Source: Haloprofundus halobius (lineage in GTDB: Archaea > Halobacteriota > Halobacteria > Halobacteriales > Haloferacaceae). From it: a stretch of DNA of 64,000 nucleotides. The stretch is from positions 2,914,001-2,978,000 of the forward strand of contig NZ_CP083666.1 of the NCBI RefSeq assembly GCF_020097835.1, written 5' to 3'. The translations under genes were made by a program, and so were the position numbers. Of this stretch, positions 45,483 to 57,992 are shown piece after piece. The notes under the pieces are model-generated. The model was not told the DNA's origin and did no database searches. It saw only the letters and a program-made list of their open reading frames with translations. Position 1 is the stretch's first letter. Each line of letters starts with the position of its first letter.

Positions 45483-45932
45483 TCATCCGTCGGTTTTCAC
45501 CTCTTTTCGCCCCGTGAGCGTCTCAGGGTCGAGGCGGAACTCTCTGAACGCGATCTCCTCCGGCGGACGATCGAAGATGTCGACCTCCGGAATCTGGACG
45601 GCCCACAGTCCCTGCACGGCGCTCGACTCGTAGGGCGCCTCCGTCACGTCTTCGAGCCTCCCGGTCGCGACGACGCTCCGCCATCCTTCGTCCGTTCTGT
45701 CCTGCGTGACGAAGGCGACGGGTCTGTCGATGACTTCGGCTTTCGTGCTCTCGGGCGGAAACGAGAGTCGGAAGTAGAACCCTCCCGTCTCGGCGTCGTA
45801 CCCGTACGAGACTGGCACGGTGAACGGTGATTCGTCGACCCCCTGGCCGAAGGAGATGACGCCCGTCCCGCCTCTGTCGAGGAACTCGTCCAGTTCGTTG
45901 CCGCTCATCTGTACCCACCGAATGCCTTGCAT
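45483..45932 (-). CDS. Pyridoxamine 5'-phosphate oxidase-family flavoprotein
   Basis: The start MQGIRWVQMSGNELDEFLDR at 45932 gives 149 residues. A split-barrel FMN-binding fold of the PPOX family is suggested by GGTGVISFGQGVDESPFTVP, VSYGYDAETGGFYFRLSFPP, PVAFVTQDRTDEGWRSVVAT and GRLEDVTEAPYESSAVQGLW. Such small haloarchaeal PPOX proteins bind FMN or F420; the true cofactor is not visible. The gene is on the opposite strand to its neighbours, between the PLP enzyme and valS. Confidence 0.82.
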   Translation of the reverse strand: MQGIRWVQMSGNELDEFLDRGGTGVISFGQGVDESPFTVPVSYGYDAETGGFYFRLSFPPESTKAEVIDRPVAFVTQDRTDEGWRSVVATGRLEDVTEAPYESSAVQGLWAVQIPEVDIFDRPPEEIAFREFRLDPETLTGRKEVKTDG

Positions 45933-46065
45933 ATGCCGTAGTACGTCACAGGAGCACAAAATACTCCAATCGCCGTCCCCGGTCACAGGTAGCCGATGGT
46001 TGACGACTCCCCCGTGTCCCAACCGAGGCGTTTAACAGCGGCCCGAGGAGTAGACTTCGACGAGA

Positions 46066-48654
46066 ATGCCCAGTGGTGCATACGACCCGGAGGCCACGGA
46101 ACGAAAGTGGCAGGAGCGGTGGCTCGACGAGGAGACGTACGACTACGACGACGCCGCGGTAGACGGGGACACCGTCTTCTCCATCGACTCGCCGCCGCCG
46201 ACGGTGTCGGGGAGTCTCCACTGGGGCCACGTCTACGGATTCACGCTCCAGGACTTCGTCGCCCGGTTCGAGCGGATGCGCGGCGAGAACGTCTACTTCC
46301 CGTTCGGCTACGACGACAACGGCATCGCCTCCGAGCGACTGACCGAGAACGAACTCGATATCCGGCACCAAGATTACGAGCGCCGCGAGTTCCAACAGCT
46401 CTGCCGCGAGGTCTGCGCCGAGTACGAGTCGGAGTTCACCGAGAAGATGCAAGCGCTCGGAATCTCCATCGACTGGGACCACACCTACCGAACTATCGAA
46501 CCGCGCGTCCAGCGCGCCTCCCAGCTCTCCTTCATCGAACTGTACGAGCAGGGCCGCGAGTACCGCCAGCGAGCACCCGCTATCTGGTGTCCCGAGTGCG
46601 AAACCGCGATTTCGCAAGTGGAGACCGAGGACGACGAACGACCGAGTCACTTCCACGACATCGAGTTCCAGGTGACTGACTCCGACGAATCGTTCGTCAT
46701 CTCGACGACGCGACCCGAACTGCTTCCAGCTTGTGTGGCCGTCTTCGTCCACCCCGACGACGACGAGAACCAGCATCTCGTGGGGCAGGAAGCGACGATT
46801 CCGCTGTTCGGTCAGTCCGTCCCCGTCATCGCCGACGACCGCGTCGACATGGAGACGGGGTCGGGCATCGTCATGTGCTGTACGTTCGGCGACCAGAACG
46901 ACATCGAGTGGTACCAGGCGCACGCCTTGGACCTCCGCATCGCCATCGACGAGTCCGGGACGCTCACCGAGGAAGCCGACGCCTATGCTGGTCTGGACCG
47001 CGACGAGGCACGCGAAGCTATCGTCTCGGACCTCGACGACGCGGGCTACCTCTTGGACCGTCGCGCCATCACTCACGTGGTGAACGTCCACGAGCGCTGT
47101 GGGACGTCCGTCGAGTTCCTCGTCACCGAGCAGTGGTACATCAAACTGCTCGACAAGACCGACGAGTATCTCGAAGCCGGAAGAGAGATGGAGTGGTTCC
47201 CCGAGAAGATGTTCACGCGGTACAAGAACTGGATTGAGGGGCTCCAGTGGGACTGGTCCATCTCGCGGCAGCGCTCCTCGGGGATTCCGTTCCCCGTCTG
47301 GTACTGCGCGGAGTGCGACCACGAGATCATCGCCCGCAAAGAGGACCTGCCGGTCGACCCGCTCTCTGACGACCCGCCGGTCGACGCCTGCCCGGAGTGC
47401 GGCCACGACGAGTTCGTCGCCGAAGACGACGTGTTCGACACGTGGGCCACCTCTTCGCTGACGCCGCTCATCAACGCCGGATGGGACTGGGACCCGGAGA
47501 CGGAGGAGTACGCGATGGAGCGCCCCGAGATCTACCCGTTCGACGTGCGCCCGCAGGGCCACGACATCATCTCGTTCTGGTTGTTCCACACCGTCGTGAA
47601 GTGCTACGAGCACACCGGCGAGGTGCCGTTCGACTCGGTGATGATCAACGGGATGGTGCTCGACGAGAACCGCGTGAAGATGTCCAAATCCCTCGGCAAC
47701 ATCGTCTCGCCGGACGAAGTTCTCGAAAAGTACCCTGTCGACGCCGCGCGCTACTGGGCCGCCGGGAGCGCCGTCGGCGACGACCTGCCGTACAACGAGA
47801 AAGGCATCGTCGCGGGCGAGAAGTTGCTCCGTAAGCTCTGGAACGCCTCGAAACTCGTCGATAGTCTCACCCCCGACGAGCGACTCGACCGGCCGGACCT
47901 GAAGGCTATCGACCGCTGGTTGCTCGCGGAGATGGACGACACCGTTCGGTTCGTCACCGAGAAACTCGAAGCGAGAGAGTTCTCGAAGGCGCGCGACCAC
48001 CTCCGGAGTTTCTTCTGGCACACGTTCTGCGACGACTACCTCGAAATCGCCAAGGAACGCGACGACGAGTCGGCCGCGTACACCCTGCAGACGGCGCACC
48101 GCCGATTCCTGAAACTGTTCGCGCCGTTCCTCGCGCACATCACCGAGGAACTCTGGCGCGAACTGTACGACGATCGGAGCGTCCACAACACCGAGTGGCC
48201 CGAACCCCTCGGTCTCGACGCCGACCACGAGGCGGGCGAGACGGCGATGGCCGTCGTCGGCGCGCTCCGCAAGTACAAGAGCGGCGCCCAACTGTCGCTG
48301 AACGCCTCTATCGACACCGTGGAAGTGTACGGTAACGTCGCCGGCTTCGAGGAGGACATCCAGCGCGTGATGCACGTCGATTCGCTGTCGACGCTGGACG
48401 AGGAACCCGAAATCGAGTCCGTCGTGACCGGCATCGACCTCGACTACTCCGTCGTCGGCCCCGAGTACGGCAGTCAGGTGCCGGAGATAGAGGCGGGTCT
48501 GGAGGCTGGCGAGTACGAACTCGACGACGACTCGCTCTCGGTCTCGGGCATCGAGCTCGACGCCGAGATGTTCGAGGTGGACCGTGAACGTCGCTACACC
48601 GGCGAGGGCGAGATGCTCGAAGCGGGCGATGCCATCGTCATCGTGCAGAACTGA
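46066..48654 (+). CDS. valS: Valine--tRNA ligase
   Basis: This 862-residue class I synthetase starts MPSGAYDPEATERKWQERWL. The HIGH-like signature is PPTVSGSLHWGHVYGFT (about 46) and the KMSKS is ENRVKMSKSLGNIVSPDE (about 536). A CP1 editing domain occupies about 170-330, including ISTTRPELLPACVAVFVHPD. Zinc-binding Cys pairs are seen (CPECETA and WYCAECDHE, CPECGHDEF). WAAGS and the anticodon-binding helical domain complete it, with a coiled C-terminal tail. A TATA-like GCGTTTAAC lies about 35 nt upstream. Confidence 0.97.
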   Translation: MPSGAYDPEATERKWQERWLDEETYDYDDAAVDGDTVFSIDSPPPTVSGSLHWGHVYGFTLQDFVARFERMRGENVYFPFGYDDNGIASERLTENELDIRHQDYERREFQQLCREVCAEYESEFTEKMQALGISIDWDHTYRTIEPRVQRASQLSFIELYEQGREYRQRAPAIWCPECETAISQVETEDDERPSHFHDIEFQVTDSDESFVISTTRPELLPACVAVFVHPDDDENQHLVGQEATIPLFGQSVPVIADDRVDMETGSGIVMCCTFGDQNDIEWYQAHALDLRIAIDESGTLTEEADAYAGLDRDEAREAIVSDLDDAGYLLDRRAITHVVNVHERCGTSVEFLVTEQWYIKLLDKTDEYLEAGREMEWFPEKMFTRYKNWIEGLQWDWSISRQRSSGIPFPVWYCAECDHEIIARKEDLPVDPLSDDPPVDACPECGHDEFVAEDDVFDTWATSSLTPLINAGWDWDPETEEYAMERPEIYPFDVRPQGHDIISFWLFHTVVKCYEHTGEVPFDSVMINGMVLDENRVKMSKSLGNIVSPDEVLEKYPVDAARYWAAGSAVGDDLPYNEKGIVAGEKLLRKLWNASKLVDSLTPDERLDRPDLKAIDRWLLAEMDDTVRFVTEKLEAREFSKARDHLRSFFWHTFCDDYLEIAKERDDESAAYTLQTAHRRFLKLFAPFLAHITEELWRELYDDRSVHNTEWPEPLGLDADHEAGETAMAVVGALRKYKSGAQLSLNASIDTVEVYGNVAGFEEDIQRVMHVDSLSTLDEEPEIESVVTGIDLDYSVVGPEYGSQVPEIEAGLEAGEYELDDDSLSVSGIELDAEMFEVDRERRYTGEGEMLEAGDAIVIVQN

Positions 48655-48702
48655 GATACGGAGACGATTCCCGTACGCGGCGTTGCGGTTTTTCTGTTCT
48701 CG

Positions 48703-49758
48703 CTACAGGTCGACGCCGACCGCGGCCTCGGCGCTATCGAAGCCGTCGCGCTCCAGCAGGTCGAGCAGGCCTCGATTGATATCGCGGGCGACGCTCGGCC
48801 CCTCGTAGACGAGCGCCGTGTACAACTGGACGAGGCTCGCGCCCGCGCGTATCTTCTCGTACGCACCTTCGGCATCCGAGACGCCGCCGACGCCGATGAC
48901 GGGCACGTCGGTCCGGCGGGCGACGAACCGTATCATCTTGGTCGCGCGGTTCTCGATGGGCTTGCCCGAGAGACCGCCCCTCTCCGCTTGGTTCGGACTC
49001 CGGAGGGAGGCGGGTCGCTCCGTCGTCGTGTTGGTGGCGACGACGCCGTCGAGGTCGAGGTCGTCGATGACGGCCAGCGCCTCTTCGATGGCCGGTTCCG
49101 GTAGGTCGGGGGAGAACTTCACGAGTAGCGGAGACGCCCCAGCGCCTCTGAGCGCGCCGAGAATCCGTTCTAGCGCCTCGCGGTTCTGGAGTTCGCGGAG
49201 TCCGGGCGTGTTCGGACTGGAGACGTTGACAACGAAGTAGTCACCCGCGTCGGCGACGCGCTCGTAGGTGTAGCGATAGTCCTCGGCGGCCTCCTCCAGC
49301 GGCGTAGACTTCGACTTGCCGATATTGATACCGACCGGGACGTCGGGGAACTCGCCCGCGTTGAGTCGCTCGCCCACCGCGTCGGCGCCGTGGTTGTTGA
49401 AGCCCATTCGGTTGATGATAGCCTCGTCCTCGGGGAGGCGGAACATCCGCGGACGGGGGTTGCCGGGTTGGCGCTCGGCGGTGACGCCACCGACCTCGAC
49501 GTGGCCGAAGCCGAGGGCGGCGAGCACCGAGGGGATCTCGGCGTTCTTGTCGAAGCCGGCAGCGACACCGATGGGGTTCGGGAACGATTCGCCCAACACA
49601 TTGACGCCGAGGCGGGCGTCGTCGACGGCGTAGCGACACGCGAGTGCGTCCTCTACTCGCGTGTGCTGTACGGCGCGGAGCAGGCTGTGGGTCGCTCGGT
49701 GGGCCGTCTCGGGGGGAAGCGCGAACAGCGCGGGTTTCATCGCGTCGTACAGTCGCAT
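48703..49758 (-). CDS. pyrD: Dihydroorotate dehydrogenase (class 2)
   Basis: The 351-residue FMN enzyme starts MRLYDAMKPALFALPPETAH. The N-terminal helical pair (about 1-40) is the membrane-association domain typical of class 2 enzymes. The barrel has IGVAAGFDKNAEIPSVLAAL, VGGVTAERQPGNPRPRMFRL, the catalytic Ser in NVSSPNTPGLRELQN, and the FMN-phosphate-binding VIGVGGVSDAEGAYEKIRAG then ASLVQLYTALVYEGP. It oxidises dihydroorotate to orotate in pyrimidine synthesis, reducing a quinone. It is convergent with valS; no other pyr gene is adjacent. Confidence 0.95.
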   Translation of the reverse strand: MRLYDAMKPALFALPPETAHRATHSLLRAVQHTRVEDALACRYAVDDARLGVNVLGESFPNPIGVAAGFDKNAEIPSVLAALGFGHVEVGGVTAERQPGNPRPRMFRLPEDEAIINRMGFNNHGADAVGERLNAGEFPDVPVGINIGKSKSTPLEEAAEDYRYTYERVADAGDYFVVNVSSPNTPGLRELQNREALERILGALRGAGASPLLVKFSPDLPEPAIEEALAVIDDLDLDGVVATNTTTERPASLRSPNQAERGGLSGKPIENRATKMIRFVARRTDVPVIGVGGVSDAEGAYEKIRAGASLVQLYTALVYEGPSVARDINRGLLDLLERDGFDSAEAAVGVDL

Positions 49759-49858
49759 CGTGTGTACGCTGCCGACGCGGCCGCATTAATCCGCCGGACG
49801 ACGCCTCCGGTCGTCGGACGCACCGCTCGGCGGGTAGGGCTATCGGGATACGCGCGCC

Positions 49859-50056
49859 TCAGAAGTCGTGCTCTACTTCGTCCGGGTCGGCCTTCTGGAT
49901 GATTATCTTGTTGTCCCGGACGCGGACGAACACCTCGTCACCGATCTCGAGACCGGCGACGGCGAGTTCGTCCTCGTGGAGGTTGACGTGCACGTTGTGG
50001 TATTCGCCGTTGTCGTCTTTGGCACCACTCGGGCTGAGCTTCTTTTTCCGGACCAT
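49859..50056 (-). CDS. AbrB-like small protein
   Basis: A 65-residue basic/acidic protein starts MVRKKKLSPSGAKDDNGEYH. The central block HEDELAVAGLEIGDEVFVRV with DNKIIIQKADPDEVEHDF has the spacing of the swapped-hairpin AbrB/SpoVT DNA-binding fold (VxxxLxxxGLxxGDxV). The Lys-rich N-terminus would suit DNA contact. Such proteins act as global regulators or antitoxins, but no toxin gene is adjacent. It is divergent from the MC1 gene across about 240 bp. Confidence 0.65.
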   Translation of the reverse strand: MVRKKKLSPSGAKDDNGEYHNVHVNLHEDELAVAGLEIGDEVFVRVRDNKIIIQKADPDEVEHDF

Positions 50057-50296
50057 CGCGGTTGTCTACTCGAAGTTCGCCGTAGGATATACATAAGTGT
50101 TGTCTCACCGCGGCCTGAACGCGCGCGAGAGACGACATGCCGAACTGACGGACGTTTCAGTCGCAACGGGGGTTTTCTCTCCCGTAATCGCCAGCACGCG
50201 AGACGGTAATATTTAACTGTTTCGTCGGATAGTGCTCATTTAGCCGATATATTTATAACAAACCGTGTGTTCGGTTGCCATGGAGAGCAGAAAACC

Positions 50297-50605
50297 ATGG
50301 TACGTGAAGACGGTAAGCGCAATTTCGCACTTCGAGAGTCGAGTGGTACAGAATCGAGCGTGTTCTCGGGGAACACCCCCCGTCAAGCGGCGTTGAAGGC
50401 CGCGAGACGGCTCGAACCGGGCAGCTCCGAGGAGAGCGCCGACCGGACCGAACTCCGACTCCGAGAGAAGGGGACCGACAAGGTCCACATCTACGACGGG
50501 TGGGCCTGGAACGAGACCGCACCCGACAACAAACCCGACTGGATGCCCGACGACATCACCGAGGCGAACGTCTCGAAGAAGGGCATCGAGCACATCGAAG
50601 AGTAG
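50297..50605 (+). CDS. MC1-type chromosomal protein
   Basis: The start MVREDGKRNFALRESSGTES at 50297 gives 102 residues. The MC1 fold is clear: RNFALRESSGTESSVFSGNT, PRQAALKAARRLEPG, RTELRLREKGTDKVHIYDGW and AWNE. The C-terminal extension (about 76-102) is more acidic than in methanogen MC1. MC1 is a monomeric, non-histone DNA-bending protein that compacts archaeal chromatin. AT-rich CATTTAGCCGATATATTTATAAC lies about 30-60 nt before the start, and a T6 terminator follows at 50655-50660. Confidence 0.93.
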   Translation: MVREDGKRNFALRESSGTESSVFSGNTPRQAALKAARRLEPGSSEESADRTELRLREKGTDKVHIYDGWAWNETAPDNKPDWMPDDITEANVSKKGIEHIEE

Positions 50606-50654
50606 GTCATTCGGCGTTCGGATATCTTTTGGAAGCCGCTGCTCTCCGACAGGG

Positions 50655-50660
50655 TTTTTT
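50655..50660 (+). terminator. T6 tract after the MC1 gene
   Basis: Six T about 50 nt past the stop codon of the MC1 gene, preceded by GGG; this is a likely U-tract terminator and separates MC1 from the rRNA promoter region. Confidence 0.5.
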
Positions 50661-51263
50661 AGCGCCTGCTCGGAGGCTCGGGTGCGCGGCTATCACTCGA
50701 CCAGACTGTACGCGCGACGCGTGGGATGACCGGTCGACCTCCTGCCGTGCGACATTCGTTCGCCGAGTTACGACGCCGTCGAGTCGTTTCTCCGTCCGAA
50801 ACTATCGCGTGACTCTGACTCTCCCGTCGTGTGAAACCGCATGACGCGGTGCCATCGCTTCGACGCTCTTTTATGTAACCCTTCCATTGCTGGTAATGCG
50901 ACGGTCGCCCCCGACGGGGTGACCGGGGTTGCCCCGAAATCGTGCTCCGCACGGACCCTGCGGCAATCCCGAGACGACGCCCTTATGTACCACGGGCGTT
51001 CACGTCGAAGTACGCCGAGGTCGCCGCCGGATATCGATTCTGGCGACGATCGGCATCCGATGCCCTTAAGTGTATCAGGGCATTCGGAGGTAATGCGGAA
51101 CGACAAGACACGATGCGATTGCGAGGCCGTTCAACTCGGCTATCAATCGTGGACTGGGTCGAAGCGAATCCGACGGGTTTATACCCGTCAATCGCATCGA
51201 CTTAGGTCCGAAGGAAATGAGGATTCCGCCCCTGCGGTCCGCCGTACAGACGGAATCTGATGT
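50661..51263 (+). promoter_or_regulatory. rRNA operon upstream region with four TATA-like promoters
   Basis: No gene is seen here. Four promoter candidates are spaced about 85-115 bp apart: CTCTTTTATGTAACC (TATA about 50869-50877), GCCCTTATGTACC (50981-50989), GCCCTTAAGTGTATC (51063-51074) and GGGTTTATACCC (51176-51187). The first and third are followed by the same GGTAATGCG at the expected start site (50892-50900 and 51089-51097). Tandem promoters of this form are known for haloarchaeal rRNA operons. Strength cannot be judged. Confidence 0.7.
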
Positions 51264-51295
51264 GAGCCAACGTAGTTCGGTGACACCCGACCGAC
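51264..51295 (+). other. 5' strand of the 16S processing stem (bulge-helix-bulge)
   Basis: GAGCCAACGTAGTTC (51264-51278), GGTG (51279-51282), bulge ACA and CCCGACCGAC (51286-51295) pair with 52947-52979. Helix-bulge-4 bp-bulge-helix geometry is exactly the archaeal BHB cleavage motif that the splicing endonuclease cuts to release pre-16S rRNA. Confidence 0.85.
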
Positions 51296-51400
51296 CGACG
51301 GTCCCGTCGCCGAACTCGGACCATGCAATACCTATAACGGTGATTCGCTCCCGTCAGGGAGCAAATCCCGCCACGCCCCCCGAGTCTCTGACTCGGGAGC

Positions 51401-52873
<1,473 letters not shown>

Positions 52874-52946
52874 ACTGACCCGTGACCACCCCGACGTGGG
52901 TGGCACACCTTTCATTGCGCGCGTCCGAGATCGCTGACGACCCGTC

Positions 52947-52979
52947 GATCGGTCGGGCACCTCAGAACTACGTTGGCTC
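52947..52979 (+). other. 3' strand of the 16S processing stem
   Basis: GATCGGTCGGG (52947-52957), CACC (52958-52961), bulge TCA and GAACTACGTTGGCTC (52965-52979) are the partner of 51264-51295. The four-base-pair helix GGTG/CACC is flanked by three-nucleotide bulges on opposite strands. Confidence 0.85.
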
Positions 52980-52990
52980 CACAAAGACGC

Positions 52991-53019
52991 TCCTGCTCTT
53001 CACGACCGAAGAGCAGGAG
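52991..53019 (+). other. Hairpin just before tRNA-Ala
   Basis: TCCTGCTCTT (52991-53000) and AAGAGCAGGA (53010-53019) form a perfect 10-bp stem with a 9-nt loop, ending 1 nt before the tRNA. It is probably a processing or folding spacer that isolates the tRNA in the precursor. Confidence 0.6.
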
Positions 53020-53020
53020 T

Positions 53021-53092
53021 GGGCCCATAGCTCAGTGGTAGAGTGCCTCCTTTGCAAGGAGGATGCCCAGGGTTCGAATCCCTGTGGGTCCA
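53021..53092 (+). tRNA. tRNA-Ala (anticodon TGC)
   Basis: The 72-nt cloverleaf is complete: acceptor GGGCCCA/TGGGTCC with discriminator A, D-arm TAGCTCAGTGGTAGAG, anticodon stem CCTCC/GGAGG with loop TTTGCAA (anticodon TGC), and T-arm GGTTCGAATCC. CCA is not encoded. It lies in the 16S-23S spacer, as is standard for archaeal rRNA operons. No intron. Confidence 0.97.
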
Positions 53093-53244
53093 TACTCGGA
53101 CCTGATTCGAGAACCGTGTGCCTTAAGTGGCAGACGCCACTCGATTCAGATCCGAAGCAAGACCGATGCACCACCCCGTGCAAGCGCGGGTGGGAAGGGT
53201 TGAACACGCGACCATTCACTCCGGCGCGTGTCATGAAACCGTGT

Positions 53245-53279
53245 GTACGTGCAATCCAGACGTCCACTGGACCCGTTCG
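53245..53279 (+). other. 5' strand of the 23S processing stem (bulge-helix-bulge)
   Basis: GTACGTGCAATCCAG (53245-53259), ACGT, bulge CCA and CTGGACCCGTTCG (53267-53279) pair with 56278-56312. The four-base helix includes one G-T wobble; three-nucleotide bulges lie on opposite strands. Same cleavage type as for 16S. Confidence 0.85.
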
Positions 53280-53320
53280 TTTACTCGAACGGATTACAGT
53301 GTCCATCACTATACCATCGT

Positions 53321-56228
<2,908 letters not shown>

Positions 56229-56277
56229 ATACCGCATGGGTATAGAGGTTTTCAGACGCTGCATTCGTTCGAGAACT

Positions 56278-56312
56278 CGAACGGGTCCAGGCGTTAACTG
56301 GATTGCACGTAC
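56278..56312 (+). other. 3' strand of the 23S processing stem
   Basis: CGAACGGGTCCAG (56278-56290), GCGT, bulge TAA and CTGGATTGCACGTAC (56298-56312) complete the BHB motif with 53245-53279, about 50 nt past the mature 23S 3' end. Confidence 0.85.
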
Positions 56313-56394
56313 ATTACGGTTCAAGTAAGCCCAAGACAGTACGTCTTGCAGACCGACTTTGGAAGAAAGAACGGTTCGAGTCCGTTCGTCGGCA

Positions 56395-56516
56395 TTAAGG
56401 CGGCCACAGCGGTGAGGCAACACCCGTACCCATCCCGAACACGGAAGTTAAGCTCACCAGCGTGAACGCAACTACTGGAGTGCGCGAGCCTCTGGAAACA
56501 CGTTCTCGCCGCCTCT
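56395..56516 (+). rRNA. 5S ribosomal RNA
   Basis: TTAAGGCGGCCACAGCGGTG starts the molecule; CCCGTACCCATCCCGAACAC and GAGTGCGCGAGCCTCTGG are conserved in haloarchaeal 5S, and GCCGCC near the 3' end pairs with GGCGGC at the start. About 122 nt. It is the last rRNA of the operon. Confidence 0.95.
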
Positions 56517-56534
56517 CCTCATACTTCATTCATC

Positions 56535-56565
56535 GCCCACCGAGCGACAGCACCGCTCGGTGGGC
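56535..56565 (+). terminator. Strong stem-loop after 5S rRNA
   Basis: GCCCACCGAGCG (56535-56546) and CGCTCGGTGGGC (56554-56565) give a perfect 12-bp stem with a 7-nt loop, about 20 nt after 5S. It may end the operon transcript or protect the 3' end before the separate tRNA-Cys promoter. Confidence 0.55.
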
Positions 56566-56590
56566 AAACTCCATTTCGAACCACATCGCT

Positions 56591-56600
56591 ATCCTTAAGC
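56591..56600 (+). promoter_or_regulatory. TATA-like box before tRNA-Cys
   Basis: ATCCTTAAGC contains CTTAAG, as in the third rRNA promoter candidate, about 26-30 nt before the tRNA 5' end, suggesting independent transcription of tRNA-Cys. Confidence 0.5.
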
Positions 56601-56625
56601 GGCCGACGCCAGTAGAATCAGTCGC

Positions 56626-56701
56626 GCCAAGGTGGCAGAGTCCGGCCGAACGCAGCGGCCTGCAGAGCCGCCCACCGCCGGTTCAAATCCGGCCCTTGGC
56701 T
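56626..56701 (+). tRNA. tRNA-Cys (anticodon GCA)
   Basis: The 76-nt cloverleaf has acceptor GCCAAGG/CCTTGGC with discriminator T (U73, the Cys identity base), anticodon stem GCGGC/GCCGC with loop CTGCAGA (anticodon GCA), and T-arm CCGGTTCAAATCCGG. No intron and no encoded CCA. It lies downstream of 5S, a common place in archaeal rRNA operons. Confidence 0.96.
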
Positions 56702-56918
56702 TTGTAACCGAAAGACGGACAGTTCCGAGTACCATCTAAGATTCGAAGCGGGGAACGAGACCAAGTGCAAATTCCGCCCTTCGCCTCCTTCCGTCGACGA
56801 TCACCGACAGAACTTCGACGAACGACGAGTTCGTGAAGGCGCCCGCTTCCCCGCCGCTCACCGTCCGACGGGTCAACGAAAAGTAACCGTTATACCCCGT
56901 CTCTCCTTTGCCCAAACT

Positions 56919-57779
56919 ATGCAACGACGCGCCGCAGCTATCTCCGTCGCGTTCTTCTTGTTGGTCGGAGCGGCCTCGTACTCGCTCATCGCGACGGCCG
57001 AAGAACCGACGATACAGTTCGAGAACGCCGAACACGAACTCCAAGAGGGTGATCAGTTCACCGAAGGAGGCCAGCAGTACACGGTCACGTCGCTCGACGC
57101 ACAGATGGAGGGCGGCGGTCACGGAACCGCGGCGGAGCTCTCTCGCACCGGTGAACTCCAGTGGACTAACGACTCCGCGCAGTTCTCTCAGACGTGGGAG
57201 AACAACTCTTCGGTAGAGGTCTCCAACGAGAGTTACCGAGTCGTCATCGCCAACGAGTCCGACCCCGATACCGTCACACTCCGCGAGGAACTGAACGAGA
57301 CGGCGCTGCTGCAGGCCAACGAGTCGGTCGACAACGAGACCGTCACGCGTGACGGCGAGGAGTACGTCGTCTACAACGACGGCAGCGGCAACCCGACGCT
57401 CATCCCCACAGAGCAGTTCTTCCCGGAGCCGAGCAGTACGCAGTACGACGAGGGCCAGCAGTTCGACTACCAGGGTAACCAGACCACCGTCGACAACGTC
57501 ACCGCCAGCGAGGCGACGCTGACGTGGACTGGGACCCAGAACAACACCGCCGAACTCGAAGACCAGGCGAACGTGACCGTCGGCGACCAGCAGTACCTCG
57601 CGTACTTCCCGAGCAACGAGACCGTCTATCTCACCCAGAACAGACAGAGCTACCAGGCACAGCAGCAAGATATCGCGACGTACGACCGCCAGATGAAGGG
57701 CCTCCAGGGCGTCACCCTCCTCTCGGGGGCGACCATCGTGCTCCTCATCGGACTGGCGTTCCTGCCGTCTCGGTACTGA
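56919..57779 (+). CDS. Membrane-anchored extracytoplasmic protein, unknown function
   Basis: This 286-residue protein starts MQRRAAAISVAFFLLVGAAS. It has an N-terminal membrane segment or signal anchor (about 5-27), a long acidic Asn/Gln/Glu-rich extracellular part rich in N-glycosylation sequons (NNSSVE, NESYR, NESVDNET, NQTTVDNVTAS), and a C-terminal membrane segment (GVTLLSGATIVLLIGLAFL). Two similar domains may be present, as the pattern EGDQFTEGGQQYTVTSLDAQ recurs loosely as EGQQFDYQGNQTTVDNVTAS. No enzyme motif seen. Confidence 0.75.
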   Translation: MQRRAAAISVAFFLLVGAASYSLIATAEEPTIQFENAEHELQEGDQFTEGGQQYTVTSLDAQMEGGGHGTAAELSRTGELQWTNDSAQFSQTWENNSSVEVSNESYRVVIANESDPDTVTLREELNETALLQANESVDNETVTRDGEEYVVYNDGSGNPTLIPTEQFFPEPSSTQYDEGQQFDYQGNQTTVDNVTASEATLTWTGTQNNTAELEDQANVTVGDQQYLAYFPSNETVYLTQNRQSYQAQQQDIATYDRQMKGLQGVTLLSGATIVLLIGLAFLPSRY

Positions 57780-57992
57780 ACACGAGCGTCTCGACTCGTT
57801 CTCCGCTCTCCCGCACGTCGCCGTTCTTCGCTCTCCTTCGACTGTCGTCTCCGCGCCTCTTCGCTTACGCTCTTCTGTGCTCTCTCGCTCTCGCTTTCCG
57901 TACGCCTTCTGCTCGCACGTCGCTGCTCCCTCGCATTCACCGATCTCGCGCCTCTCACCGCTTCCTGCACCTCGCCGACGGTGGCCGACGAC

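Noticed and set aside
45946-48375. Long minus-strand frame opposite valS
   Set aside because: Antisense to an unambiguous valyl-tRNA synthetase with HIGH and KMSKS motifs.
56736-57668. Minus-strand frame of about 310 codons near the right end
   Set aside because: Antisense to the glycosylation-sequon-rich membrane protein, which has signal and membrane segments in the plus frame.
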